From Acidobacteriota bacterium (GTDB lineage: Bacteria; Acidobacteriota; Terriglobia; Terriglobales; Acidobacteriaceae), in assembly GCA_003224835.1 (NCBI GenBank), contig QHZX01000278.1, positions 1 through 6,670 of the forward strand: a DNA stretch of 6,670 bases, in the 5' to 3' direction. The position numbers were made by a program, and so were the translations under genes. Numbering within the stretch: position 1 is the first letter of the stretch; the number at the start of each line of letters is the position of its first letter. The notes under the pieces are model-generated. The model was not told the origin of the DNA. It saw only the letters and a list, made by a program, of their open reading frames with translations, and made no database searches. Positions 1 through 5,306 of this stretch are shown one piece after another.

Positions 1-819
1 ACGGCTGAACTCCAACATTCTATCGGAGTGAGTGGGGGGCGTCAATTTGGGGTCGTTTATGTTGTTTGCATTGTCGAGACTGGCGCTCTGTGCCTTGGCA
101 AATCCGGGAAGGGCGCGACTCTCTGTCGTGCCGTAAAGATCATGTTTGACCGCAACGGCACGGCTGGAAGCCGTGCTCTTCCCGGACGTGCTGGTCTTCC
201 CGAACACGGTGACGTTTTCGGCCTCAGGCAATGCCTTTTCGCGGGCGGGAGGGCGGGACAAGCTGTCCCAATCTGCAAACGCTTTCGGAGTTGAGATCGC
301 AATTTCCGGCAGAGCGATTACGCACGCCATCGGCGGCAAATCAGGTAAGGGATAAACTTCCTCGCCGCGACCGACTCCGAGCACTGTGCCACCGATAAGA
401 AATAGCGGCAGATCAGAGCCGACCTCGGCTGCAATCTGTAAGCGCTCTGGCGCGGAGAGCCTTGTTCGCACGGCCTGTTCTAAGGCCAGGAGTGCCGTGA
501 CTGCATTGCCGGATGCTCCACCCAATCCGCCCTGGACCGGAAGCCGTTTCTCAATTTCGATTACGACGCGCCCATGTGCCTTGAGCGCCTGCATGCTACG
601 TTCGACGATGCGGAAGCAGGTATTCGTCGAGTCCTTTGGGACGCGCGGATCTTCGCAACGAATTTCAATTCCGGAGCCACGGCTGACAGATACGTGAACA
701 ATGTCGTGCAACGCAATCGTCTGGTACACCGTGCGCAGCTCATGAAAACCATCCGCCCGCAAAGGGCCAATATGCAGGCCAAGATTGATCTTGGCGAAAG
801 ATGGGAGGGACACCGTCAT
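1..819 (-). CDS. ispE: 4-diphosphocytidyl-2-C-methyl-D-erythritol kinase (IspE), C-terminus beyond the left edge
   Basis: IspE is a cytoplasmic GHMP kinase that phosphorylates CDP-methylerythritol with ATP in the MEP pathway to isoprenoid precursors. The minus frame is open from the ATG at 819 to base 1 (273 codons, no stop). Visible signatures are SFAKINLGL near the N-terminus with the catalytic Lys at residue 10, RADGFHEL at 21-28, the glycine-rich ATP loop PVQGGLGGASGNA at 94-106, GSDLPLF at 134-140 with the catalytic Asp 136, and ISTPKAF at 175-181. The motif LEFSR at the left edge (269-273) matches the E. coli EFSND region. Between the STP motif and this motif lie about 92 residues, against about 30 in E. 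coli IspE as I recall it. The extra segment is Ser/Ala/Asn-rich and contains an 84-bp palindrome encoding residues 212-239. An in-frame ATG at 942 would add 41 unconvincing residues, so 819 is preferred. No Shine-Dalgarno is visible. Identity is firm; whether the enlarged protein is active is not known. Confidence 0.93.
   Translation of the reverse strand, partial: MTVSLPSFAKINLGLHIGPLRADGFHELRTVYQTIALHDIVHVSVSRGSGIEIRCEDPRVPKDSTNTCFRIVERSMQALKAHGRVVIEIEKRLPVQGGLGGASGNAVTALLALEQAVRTRLSAPERLQIAAEVGSDLPLFLIGGTVLGVGRGEEVYPLPDLPPMACVIALPEIAISTPKAFADWDSLSRPPAREKALPEAENVTVFGKTSTSGKSTASSRAVAVKHDLYGTTESRALPGFAKAQSASLDNANNINDPKLTPPTHSDRMLEFSR
103..186. repeat. 84-bp imperfect palindromic (REP/MITE-like) element inside ispE
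   Basis: The ends form an inverted repeat: 103-117 pairs with 172-186 by 13 Watson-Crick pairs and two G-U pairs, with the outer 9 bp (tccgggaag with cttcccgga) perfect. A second pairing joins 128-134 (gtgccgt) to 155-161 (acggcac). A perfect 8-bp hairpin, gcacggct with agccgtgc around a 3-nt loop, lies at 158-176 and competes with these pairings. The element is exactly 28 codons long, its ends coincide with codon boundaries of ispE, and it carries no stop in that frame. The structure is read directly. That it is a mobile palindromic repeat is inference, since no second copy is in the window. Confidence 0.6.
172..204. repeat. imperfect tandem duplication of the palindrome's right end
   Basis: Bases 172-186 (cgtgctcttcccgga) are followed directly by 187-204, the same string with 3 extra bases (ggt) after cgtgct and one substitution near the end. 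Both units are multiples of three and keep the ispE frame. In the protein this gives two neighbouring GKTST/GKST-like strings at residues 207-216. It may be a partial second copy of the element or a slippage duplication. Confidence 0.5.
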
Positions 820-828
820 GGATGGATG

Positions 829-834
829 ATTGTA
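829..834 (-). promoter_or_regulatory. possible -10 box for a leaderless ispE transcript
   Basis: On the minus strand TACAAT (5 of 6 matches to the sigma-70 -10 consensus) ends 9 nt before the ispE ATG, so transcription would begin within about 2-3 nt of the start codon. This fits the lack of a Shine-Dalgarno. The -35 position at 17-bp spacing is poor. The rest of the 820-1018 divergent gap shows only a weak TAAAAT at 947-952 on the plus strand, again without a good -35. Confidence 0.25.
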
Positions 835-1018
835 AGGTTTTGAGAGTGGGTTTTCGATTGCTTTCTGATTGCGTTCTGACACTGCGGGGAACGGTTGTCC
901 ATTGCCCGATGGAAGGGAATTCTCACCATATTCAACTTTCATCAGATAAAATCGCTGCGTTGATACGCTATGGAGCCAGTCACTGACCTCATCTGACCGC
1001 GTAACCGCATCCCTTTCC

Positions 1019-1975
1019 ATGCGCAGGGCCGCACTTTTTTACAATCCTCATTCGGGCAGACGAAAAAAACATCGCTTGAAAGACGTGGAAGCAGCTGCTG
1101 GAATTTTGCGCTCAGCGGGAGTCCAAGTGGAGGTAGCGCCCACTCGCGCCGCAGCGGATGCTGCAGCCCAAATCCGAATGTCGGTTGGTGAAGGATTCGA
1201 CACGATTGTTGCCTGCGGTGGTGACGGCACTGTTCACGATGTGCTGCAGGGACTGGCTGGAAAAGACGCAGCGCTAGGAATCATTCCCCTGGGCACGGCG
1301 AATGCTCTGGCGCATGACTTGCGACTGCCAATTTCCGCGGAACGGGCGGCCCGGGCGTTACTTACGGCAACTCCGAAGCGAATCGCAGTAGGGAAGATCG
1401 AATATCGCGATTTCAACAACATTCCATCGTCGCGATACTTCACCGTGGCTGCGGGTGTCGGCGTAGATGCGCACCTGTTTTACAAACTGAACCGGCTGAT
1501 TAAAGATCGGATGGGAATGCTTGCCTATTACACGAAGGCAACGCATTTGTGGCTGACGCACCGCATGCGCTACTTCGAGGCGGAGTTTTCCAGGAACGGT
1601 GAGGGGCCTAAACGCGAGGCGCGCCTTTCGGAAATGCTGGCTGTGCGCATCAACTACTTCGGTGGAGTGCTTCGCGAACTGGCTCCCGGTGCGTCTCTTG
1701 CCCGCAATGACATGCGACTGGTGCTGTGCCGAACGGGCAATCGTGCTCTTTATTTGGCGTACGTATTTCGGGGAACTATTGGACTATCGAATGTGATACC
1801 CGGGATTGAATTGGCGCATGCGGACCAGATCACGTGCCGCAGCGCGGCGAGCGAGAAGCCTGAAGATATCTACGTCGAGGCAGATGGAGAATTATTGGGG
1901 CGGCTGCCGATTACGCTTTCTATGGTTCCTGATGCGTTGACCGTGCTAGTGCCGAAAGATCATCCCATGTACTGA
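1019..1975 (+). CDS. diacylglycerol kinase family lipid kinase (DAGK/YegS/LCB5 type)
   Basis: This 318-residue protein has the layout of bacterial DgkB/YegS lipid kinases, which transfer phosphate from ATP to diacylglycerol or a related lipid at the inner face of the membrane. The N-terminal catalytic domain opens with the strand RRAALFYNPHSGR (2-14). The nucleotide-binding GGDGT signature is at residues 67-71 in ACGGDGTVHDVL, followed by IIPLGTANALAHDL at 88-101, the usual GTxND-like loop with Ala in place of the usual Asp. The C-terminal beta-sandwich domain shows FTVAAGVGVDA (141-151), FGGVL (214-218) and VEADGELLG (286-294), the last being the typical acidic Asp/Glu site. Length is normal for the family. 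The ATG at 1019 immediately precedes the first beta strand; no Shine-Dalgarno is seen and an in-frame stop lies at 947. The gene is divergent from ispE and about 45-60 nt ahead of the broken membrane gene on the same strand. The exact lipid substrate cannot be told from sequence. Confidence 0.88.
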   Translation: MRRAALFYNPHSGRRKKHRLKDVEAAAGILRSAGVQVEVAPTRAAADAAAQIRMSVGEGFDTIVACGGDGTVHDVLQGLAGKDAALGIIPLGTANALAHDLRLPISAERAARALLTATPKRIAVGKIEYRDFNNIPSSRYFTVAAGVGVDAHLFYKLNRLIKDRMGMLAYYTKATHLWLTHRMRYFEAEFSRNGEGPKREARLSEMLAVRINYFGGVLRELAPGASLARNDMRLVLCRTGNRALYLAYVFRGTIGLSNVIPGIELAHADQITCRSAASEKPEDIYVEADGELLGRLPITLSMVPDALTVLVPKDHPMY

Positions 1976-2038
1976 TTTTGTTAGATAGCCGAGGCCCGAT
2001 ATCCGCCGTATGGCCTCTGCGTGTGTTACAAACTTCCC

Positions 2039-2987
2039 TTGGAACCGATCACTCATTTCCTGACCGGCGCCGTTCTGGCGCGGGCGGGCTTCAATCGAAA
2101 AACTGCGCTGGCTACTGCGACGATGACTCTGGCTGCCGAAGCTCCAGATCTGGACGTGCTCTGGAGCTTCAAAGGTCCGGTGGTCGGCTTCGCGCACCAT
2201 CGCGGATTCACCCACTCTTTTCTGGGTTTGATCTTCGTCTCGGCGTTGGTCACAGGTTTCATGTATCTCGTCTGGCGAGTACGGGGACGAAGCACAAACA
2301 TTCCAAACCTGCCGCCACGCTGGGGAATGCTTTTCATGTTTGCCTACGTCGCGGGCTTGAGCCAGGTATTCCTGGGACATTGTTTTTATCATTGAGCCGA
2401 CGTTGTACGCCATTTTGGTGCCTGCGCTGATTCTGCCTGCAATTTTCTTGCGGCACGATGCTTTGCCTCGGGGACGGATGGCGGCAACCATAGCGCTTTT
2501 CTGTGTGGCTGGCTTGTACCTGGCCCGCGATCATGAGCATCGGAATGCGGCGCACGCTCTTCAACGTCAGGAGTTCGAGTCGGCAGTGCCAGCGCGGGTG
2601 TCGGCGTATCCGTATTACTGGCATTTGTTTCAATGGTATGCGGTCGCGGAAACCAAGTATTTTTTTGCAAGCTCAGATATTGATTCCGGCACCGGAAATC
2701 TGAATCACAGCATGCTGGAACTTGTTGCCAAGCCGCCGGAGACGGCGGTCACGCTTGCGGCAAAGAAGTCATATTTGGGACGTGTGTATCTGGATTGGGC
2801 GCGGTTTCCGTTGGTGACACAGACTGCATCTGGTGACGGATGGGAGGTTCATTTCAGAGATTTGCGGTATGACTATCCGCCCCTGCGCGGCGGAAGCACT
2901 CTGTCGGCTACGGTTGAGCTGGATAAGAATTTGCATGTGGTGGGAGAAAAATTTGGGAAGCGGTCTCAGGTGCCGCCGATCGACTGA
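2039..2987 (+). pseudogene. YdjM/DUF457-like inner-membrane 'metal-dependent hydrolase', frameshifted by an internal deletion
   Basis: Two adjacent ORFs are the halves of one family member. The N-terminal half (2039-2395) starts with EPITHFLTGAVLARAGF and carries AAEAPDLDVLW (residues 32-42) and the His-rich motif FAHHRGFTHSFLG (51-63), followed by a membrane segment. It reads GLSQ, then runs into a TGA at 2393-2395. The C-terminal half continues in another frame from about 2364 to 2987: RYSWDIVFIIEPTLYAILV, hydrophobic helices, then a soluble tail with YLGRVYLDWARFP and HFRDLRYDYP. In intact relatives as I remember them, GLSH is followed by about 20 residues of the type LLLDFTNNYG...RPF before WYSWDIVF. 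Here that stretch is missing and the frame changes. TTG at 2039 gives the family start M-E-P-I-T-H; a GTG at 2021 is the alternative. The family's enzymatic role is not proven; YdjM of E. coli is an SOS-regulated membrane protein. A sequencing or assembly error remains possible, but a simple single-base error would not remove the conserved segment. Confidence 0.75.
2359..2376 (+). other. inferred deletion junction and frame switch in the YdjM-like gene
   Basis: In the upstream frame the sequence reads GGC TTG AGC CA (G L S H/Q, 2354-2364). In the downstream frame it reads GG TAT TCC TGG GAC ((W) Y S W D, 2365-2378). The simplest reading is that a CA- of a His codon was joined to the -GG of a Trp codon, giving an apparent CAG Gln and removing 3n+2 bases (about 62 if the missing stretch is 20 codons). 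The exact junction and length are inferred from remembered relatives. Confidence 0.5.
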
Positions 2988-3037
2988 GGAGCGCAAAAAG
3001 ACTAAAGAATAATGCTGCGTACCTGCCGGCATAGGCC

Positions 3038-3064
3038 TGTGGCTCGGACACTCGTTTCCGAGGC
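3038..3064 (+). repeat. hairpin repeat unit, left copy (inverted relative to 3138-3164)
   Basis: Begins tgtggctcggacactc and can form a stem of ctcgga (3043-3048) with tccgag (3057-3062). Its first 24 bases match the reverse complement of 3141-3164 at 21 positions. A short T run (3065-3068) follows, so it could also serve as a weak terminator for the upstream plus-strand genes. Confidence 0.6.
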
Positions 3065-3106
3065 TTTTGATTTGGCATCAATTAATTTAAGGTGTCTGTG
3101 ACAGGT

Positions 3107-3194
3107 GAACGTCAAAGCTTTGCAGATTCACGCCTTCTGGTCGGACAGGAGTGTCCGACCCACACGGTTTGTGCTGTTTCATAGCTTGACGTTC
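3107..3194. repeat. inverted repeat arms around the right hairpin unit
   Basis: gaacgtcaaagct (3107-3119) matches the reverse complement of agcttgacgttc (3183-3194) apart from one extra A, so the right hairpin unit sits inside a larger potential stem. The palindrome caaagctttg (3113-3122), flanked by gtgaa (3105-3109) and ttcac (3127-3131), offers an alternative local hairpin. Functional meaning is unknown. Confidence 0.35.
3138..3164 (-). repeat. hairpin repeat unit, right copy
   Basis: Perfect 9-bp stem: ggtcggaca (3139-3147) and tgtccgacc (3152-3160) around the 4-nt loop ggag, ending in ccaca that mirrors the tgtgg opening of the left copy. No T-tract follows, so a terminator role is unlikely. 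The pair looks like a dispersed intergenic REP-like family; only these two copies can be seen here. Confidence 0.65.
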
Positions 3195-3224
3195 TGACGC
3201 GTAGCCGCCAAAATCATTAATGCC

Positions 3225-3230
3225 GAGGTG
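3225..3230 (+). promoter_or_regulatory. ribosome binding site of the DUF6580-like gene
   Basis: gaggtg lies 4 nt before the ATG at 3235 and supports that start; it is one of the few clear Shine-Dalgarno sites in this window. Confidence 0.6.
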
Positions 3231-3234
3231 ATCC

Positions 3235-3756
3235 ATGCTGGCTTATGTGTTTGTAGTTCTCGCGGCTGCGGTCCGTTTTATGCCACACCCGTGGCACTTC
3301 ACACCAATTGCGGCATCGCTGCTGTTTTTTGGGGCTTATGGATCGCGCCGCCAAGTATGGCTTCCTGTGGTTTTGCTTGCTGGCACGGACGTGTTCCTGA
3401 ATAAGTTCATCTACCACTATCCATTGTCGTGGGATCTCCTCGTGACCTGGCTTTGGTATGCAGCGGTGGTTGTGCTCGGCAGTGGTTTGCGGCGGCATTT
3501 GAAAGTACAGTGGATCATGGGTTCGGCACTGGCCGCGTCTGTTTCATTTTTCGTGCTGAGCAACTTCGCAGTGTGGGCTGCATATGACATGTATCCGAAG
3601 AATTTCGCAGGCCTGATGACTTCCTATGCCATGGCAGTACCGTTCTTCCGAGGCACTCTAGCGGGAGACCTGTTGTTCACGGCAGTTCTTTTCGCGGTGC
3701 CGGCGGTTATAAAGCAATTCTCGGAAAGCCAGAGCCGCGGAGCTACAGCGGCGTAG
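3235..3756 (+). CDS. DUF6580-like integral membrane protein
   Basis: A 173-residue, strongly hydrophobic protein with no known enzymatic motif. It matches my memory of the DUF6580 family: an N-terminal RFMPHPWHFTPIAA (14-27), a TD pair ending a membrane helix (51-52), SNFAVW (109-114), a YP pair (120-121), GL (126-127) and YAMAVPFFRGTLAGDLLF (131-148). About five membrane segments can be drawn (roughly 1-13, 23-37, 42-55, 69-85, 95-115) plus a last one at 141-160, then a short polar tail. The pattern faintly resembles S components of ECF vitamin transporters, but no substrate can be assigned and no ECF ATPase is nearby. A Shine-Dalgarno at 3225-3230 fixes the start. The gene stands alone behind a repeat-rich leader and converges on the HAD gene with only 17 nt between stop codons; no U-tract terminator is visible there. 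Confidence 0.75.
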   Translation: MLAYVFVVLAAAVRFMPHPWHFTPIAASLLFFGAYGSRRQVWLPVVLLAGTDVFLNKFIYHYPLSWDLLVTWLWYAAVVVLGSGLRRHLKVQWIMGSALAASVSFFVLSNFAVWAAYDMYPKNFAGLMTSYAMAVPFFRGTLAGDLLFTAVLFAVPAVIKQFSESQSRGATAA

Positions 3757-3773
3757 CGAATCAATCCCTGACT

Positions 3774-4481
3774 CTAAGCAGCGATATCGGCTAATTCTTT
3801 CAGGCTGGATACGGTGACATCCGGCGTTGCCGAGGATTGCTTTGCAGCGCCCGCATTGGGACGCGACGACGGGCGATTCACCCATACAGTTGACAGCCCG
3901 AGCGATCGCCCCGGCACTACATCATGGTAGACGCTCTGCGCCGCATGAAGCCATTCCTGCGGCGGTAATCCGATTCGGCTTTGAGCTAATTGGAAGAGTT
4001 TGAGTGACGGTTTGTAGGCGCGCGCCTGCGCAGCGGTTATTACATGATCAAAATTCACTTCGAGCCGGCGAGCAGTCGCAGAGAACAGCTCGTCATCGAC
4101 ATTCGAGAGAATGCCGAGATTGAATTTGGCTTTCAAACGCTTTAAGGCGGCGACGCTGTCAGGGAATGGCTTCCAGTTCGGCAGCGAATCGGGCAAGGAC
4201 TGCTGTTCGTGAGTTGTTGGGGCAAATCCCAGTCGCGTGCCGAAACCTCTCACGACGGCTCGCAGAATCTCTTGATAGCTTCGATATTCGCCGGATTCCT
4301 CATCTGCTTCAATCTCGCCGTACACGCGGAGCATCTCGGCATCAATTAAGTGAGCGCCATGGGCGGAGAGAATTGGGCGGACGGCTTCCAGGATGCCGGT
4401 CTCCCAATCAATGAGCGTGCCGTAGCAGTCGAAAGTGATAATGCGGAAACGAGAGAAGTCGAAAGCCAAGCAGTAAACCAA
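3774..4481 (-). CDS. HAD-superfamily hydrolase (annotated type: haloacid dehalogenase-like, type II)
   Basis: A 235-residue HAD hydrolase of the L-2-haloacid dehalogenase-like subgroup. Motif I is TFDCYGTLIDWETG with the nucleophile Asp 18 and Thr 22. Motif II is GILSNVDD (Ser 126, Asn 127). Motif III is the Lys in AYKPSLKLF (Lys 157). Motif IV is in SVYHDVVPGRSLGL with Asp 187. The small helical cap lies between residues about 26 and 110. The residues that mark true L-haloacid dehalogenases (SSNxWD with Ser/Asn/Asp near motif IV) are replaced by a His-Asp-x-x-Pro pattern, which is more like phosphatases of the superfamily, so dehalogenation is not supported. The start is unclear: TTG at 4481 gives the coordinates used here, while TTG at 4469 would give a form closer to relatives (few residues before DFSRFR). 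Neither has a Shine-Dalgarno. The gene lies 49 nt downstream of the lipoprotein gene and may be cotranscribed with it. Confidence 0.85.
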   Translation of the reverse strand: MVYCLAFDFSRFRIITFDCYGTLIDWETGILEAVRPILSAHGAHLIDAEMLRVYGEIEADEESGEYRSYQEILRAVVRGFGTRLGFAPTTHEQQSLPDSLPNWKPFPDSVAALKRLKAKFNLGILSNVDDELFSATARRLEVNFDHVITAAQARAYKPSLKLFQLAQSRIGLPPQEWLHAAQSVYHDVVPGRSLGLSTVWVNRPSSRPNAGAAKQSSATPDVTVSSLKELADIAA

Positions 4482-4483
4482 TA

Positions 4484-4512
4484 GTCAGCCACCAGATCTG
4501 CTGATGGCTGAC
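4484..4512 (-). terminator. inverted repeat between the lipoprotein and HAD genes; possible weak terminator or leader hairpin
   Basis: gtcagcca (4484-4491) and tggctgac (4505-4512) form a perfect 8-bp stem with a 13-nt loop. On the minus strand it follows the lipoprotein stop by about 18 nt. The downstream tract (attggttt) is not a proper U run, so termination would be weak. It ends 2 nt before the TTG at 4481, so it could also hide the HAD translation start. Confidence 0.4.
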
Positions 4513-4530
4513 CGAAATCAGTGAGTTGGA

Positions 4531-5208
4531 CTACTTTCTAACTCTCAGGGGCTGTTTCAATGTGAAGGCAACTGCCGATTCGGCCGGAAGCACAATTTCC
4601 TTGTTGCCGGTGTACGCCGATCCCGCGGTGCCCGCGCCGCCGCCAGCCAAGGCGCCGATGGCCGCACCTTTGCCTCCGCCCGTGAGGCCGCCAATCACGG
4701 CGCCTAAGCCAGCGCCGCCGCCAACCAGTACACCGGTCCGTTTGCCTTTACCTTTGATTGTTTGCGAAAGGGTCGCGGTCTCGACGGGCATTTGTTCACC
4801 ATTTACACGGATGGAGTTCAATTTTAGTTGGAGCAGCGCACCGCCGGCGAAATGTCCCAGCGCTTTGGCATCAACGACTTCACCTTGTACGCGAGCTCCG
4901 GCGGGGATGACGACTTCGCCGCCCACTTCAACGGCCCTGGCCAATGTGCCCCCGAAAGTTTGTCCAGGCTGGCTGATTTTCGAGCCAACTGCATCGGCAA
5001 GACGAATCGTAATCACTTTCCCGGCAGGCACCGTGACGGTGGTCGGCACAGGCTTCGCCGGCATGGAATTTTCAGGCGCTGGAGCGCTATTGTTCGCCTG
5101 TGGATTGTCTGGATTCTGCGCGGAATTATCACTTTGGCTAGGCTTATTGCACCCGACCCCTGCTAACAGAGCCAGACTCAAGATCCACATGCTGAAACGC
5201 ACTCTCAT
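4531..5208 (-). CDS. glycine-zipper lipoprotein, exported
   Basis: A 225-residue protein of unknown function with a clear export signal: MRVRF, a hydrophobic stretch, then LLAGVGC with Cys 20 as likely lipidated residue (Gly instead of Leu at -3, so the lipobox is not canonical). Residues 21-56 are an unstructured Asn/Pro/Ser/Gln linker. Residues 57-150 form a beta-rich domain with VPAGKVITIRLADAVGSK, VEVGGEVVIPAGARVQGEVVDA and LLQLKLNSIRVNG. Residues 155-200 are a glycine zipper (VGGGAGLGAVIGGLTGGGKG... GALAGGGAG), a pattern known from membrane-inserting helices of outer-membrane proteins. A short strand region, EIVLPAESAVAFTLKQPL, closes it. The start is fixed by GGAGGTG at 5211-5217. Probably located in the outer membrane or periplasm; a structural or cell-surface role is likely but not shown. 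Confidence 0.8.
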   Translation of the reverse strand: MRVRFSMWILSLALLAGVGCNKPSQSDNSAQNPDNPQANNSAPAPENSMPAKPVPTTVTVPAGKVITIRLADAVGSKISQPGQTFGGTLARAVEVGGEVVIPAGARVQGEVVDAKALGHFAGGALLQLKLNSIRVNGEQMPVETATLSQTIKGKGKRTGVLVGGGAGLGAVIGGLTGGGKGAAIGALAGGGAGTAGSAYTGNKEIVLPAESAVAFTLKQPLRVRK

Positions 5209-5210
5209 AA

Positions 5211-5217
5211 CACCTCC
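5211..5217 (-). promoter_or_regulatory. ribosome binding site of the lipoprotein gene
   Basis: On the minus strand GGAGGTG lies 2 nt before the ATG at 5208, with GGGAGG optimally placed; it is the strongest Shine-Dalgarno in the window and decides the start. Confidence 0.7.
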
Positions 5218-5229
5218 CGTGTACTGAAT

Positions 5230-5258
5230 ATTAAACAGAATCTAGATTGAACCGGCAA
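5230..5258 (-). promoter_or_regulatory. sigma-70-like promoter for the lipoprotein gene
   Basis: On the minus strand TTGCCG (5253-5258, 4 of 6 matches to the -35 consensus) and TTTAAT (5230-5235, 5 of 6 matches to the -10 consensus) are separated by exactly 17 bp. The predicted start of transcription leaves a leader of about 15 nt containing the Shine-Dalgarno. This suggests the lipoprotein gene, perhaps with the HAD gene, has its own promoter and does not depend on the upstream exonuclease gene. Confidence 0.5.
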
Positions 5259-5306
5259 CTCACAATAGTACAAGTGCCTTTGAGCGAACCAGAGTGCCGA
5301 GCCGGA

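Noticed and set aside
172..201. GKST string in the IspE insert as a Walker A P-loop
   Set aside because: The spacing of the preceding Gly does not fit GxxxxGK[ST], and the string comes from the repeated DNA of the palindrome end.
820..942. In-frame ATG at 942 extending IspE by 41 residues
   Set aside because: The extension has no similarity to IspE N-termini, no ribosome binding site, and the family motif SFAKINLGL starts a few residues after the ATG at 819.
2355..2400. Programmed ribosomal frameshift joining the two YdjM halves
   Set aside because: No slippery heptamer is seen at the junction, and even a perfect shift would not restore the missing conserved residues.
1946..2491. 181-codon minus-strand ORF across the YdjM-like gene
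   Set aside because: It has no recognisable motif and overlaps both halves of a recognisable plus-strand family.
3734..3752. gccgc/gcggc stem at the end of the DUF6580-like gene as a bidirectional terminator
   Set aside because: The stem is only 5 bp with a 9-nt loop and neither side has a T-tract.
4526..5227. Long plus-strand ORF, Pro/Ala-rich, opposite the lipoprotein gene
   Set aside because: It is the antisense of the glycine-rich lipoprotein, whose signal peptide, ribosome binding site and promoter support the minus strand; the Pro/Ala content is a mirror of Gly/Ala codons.
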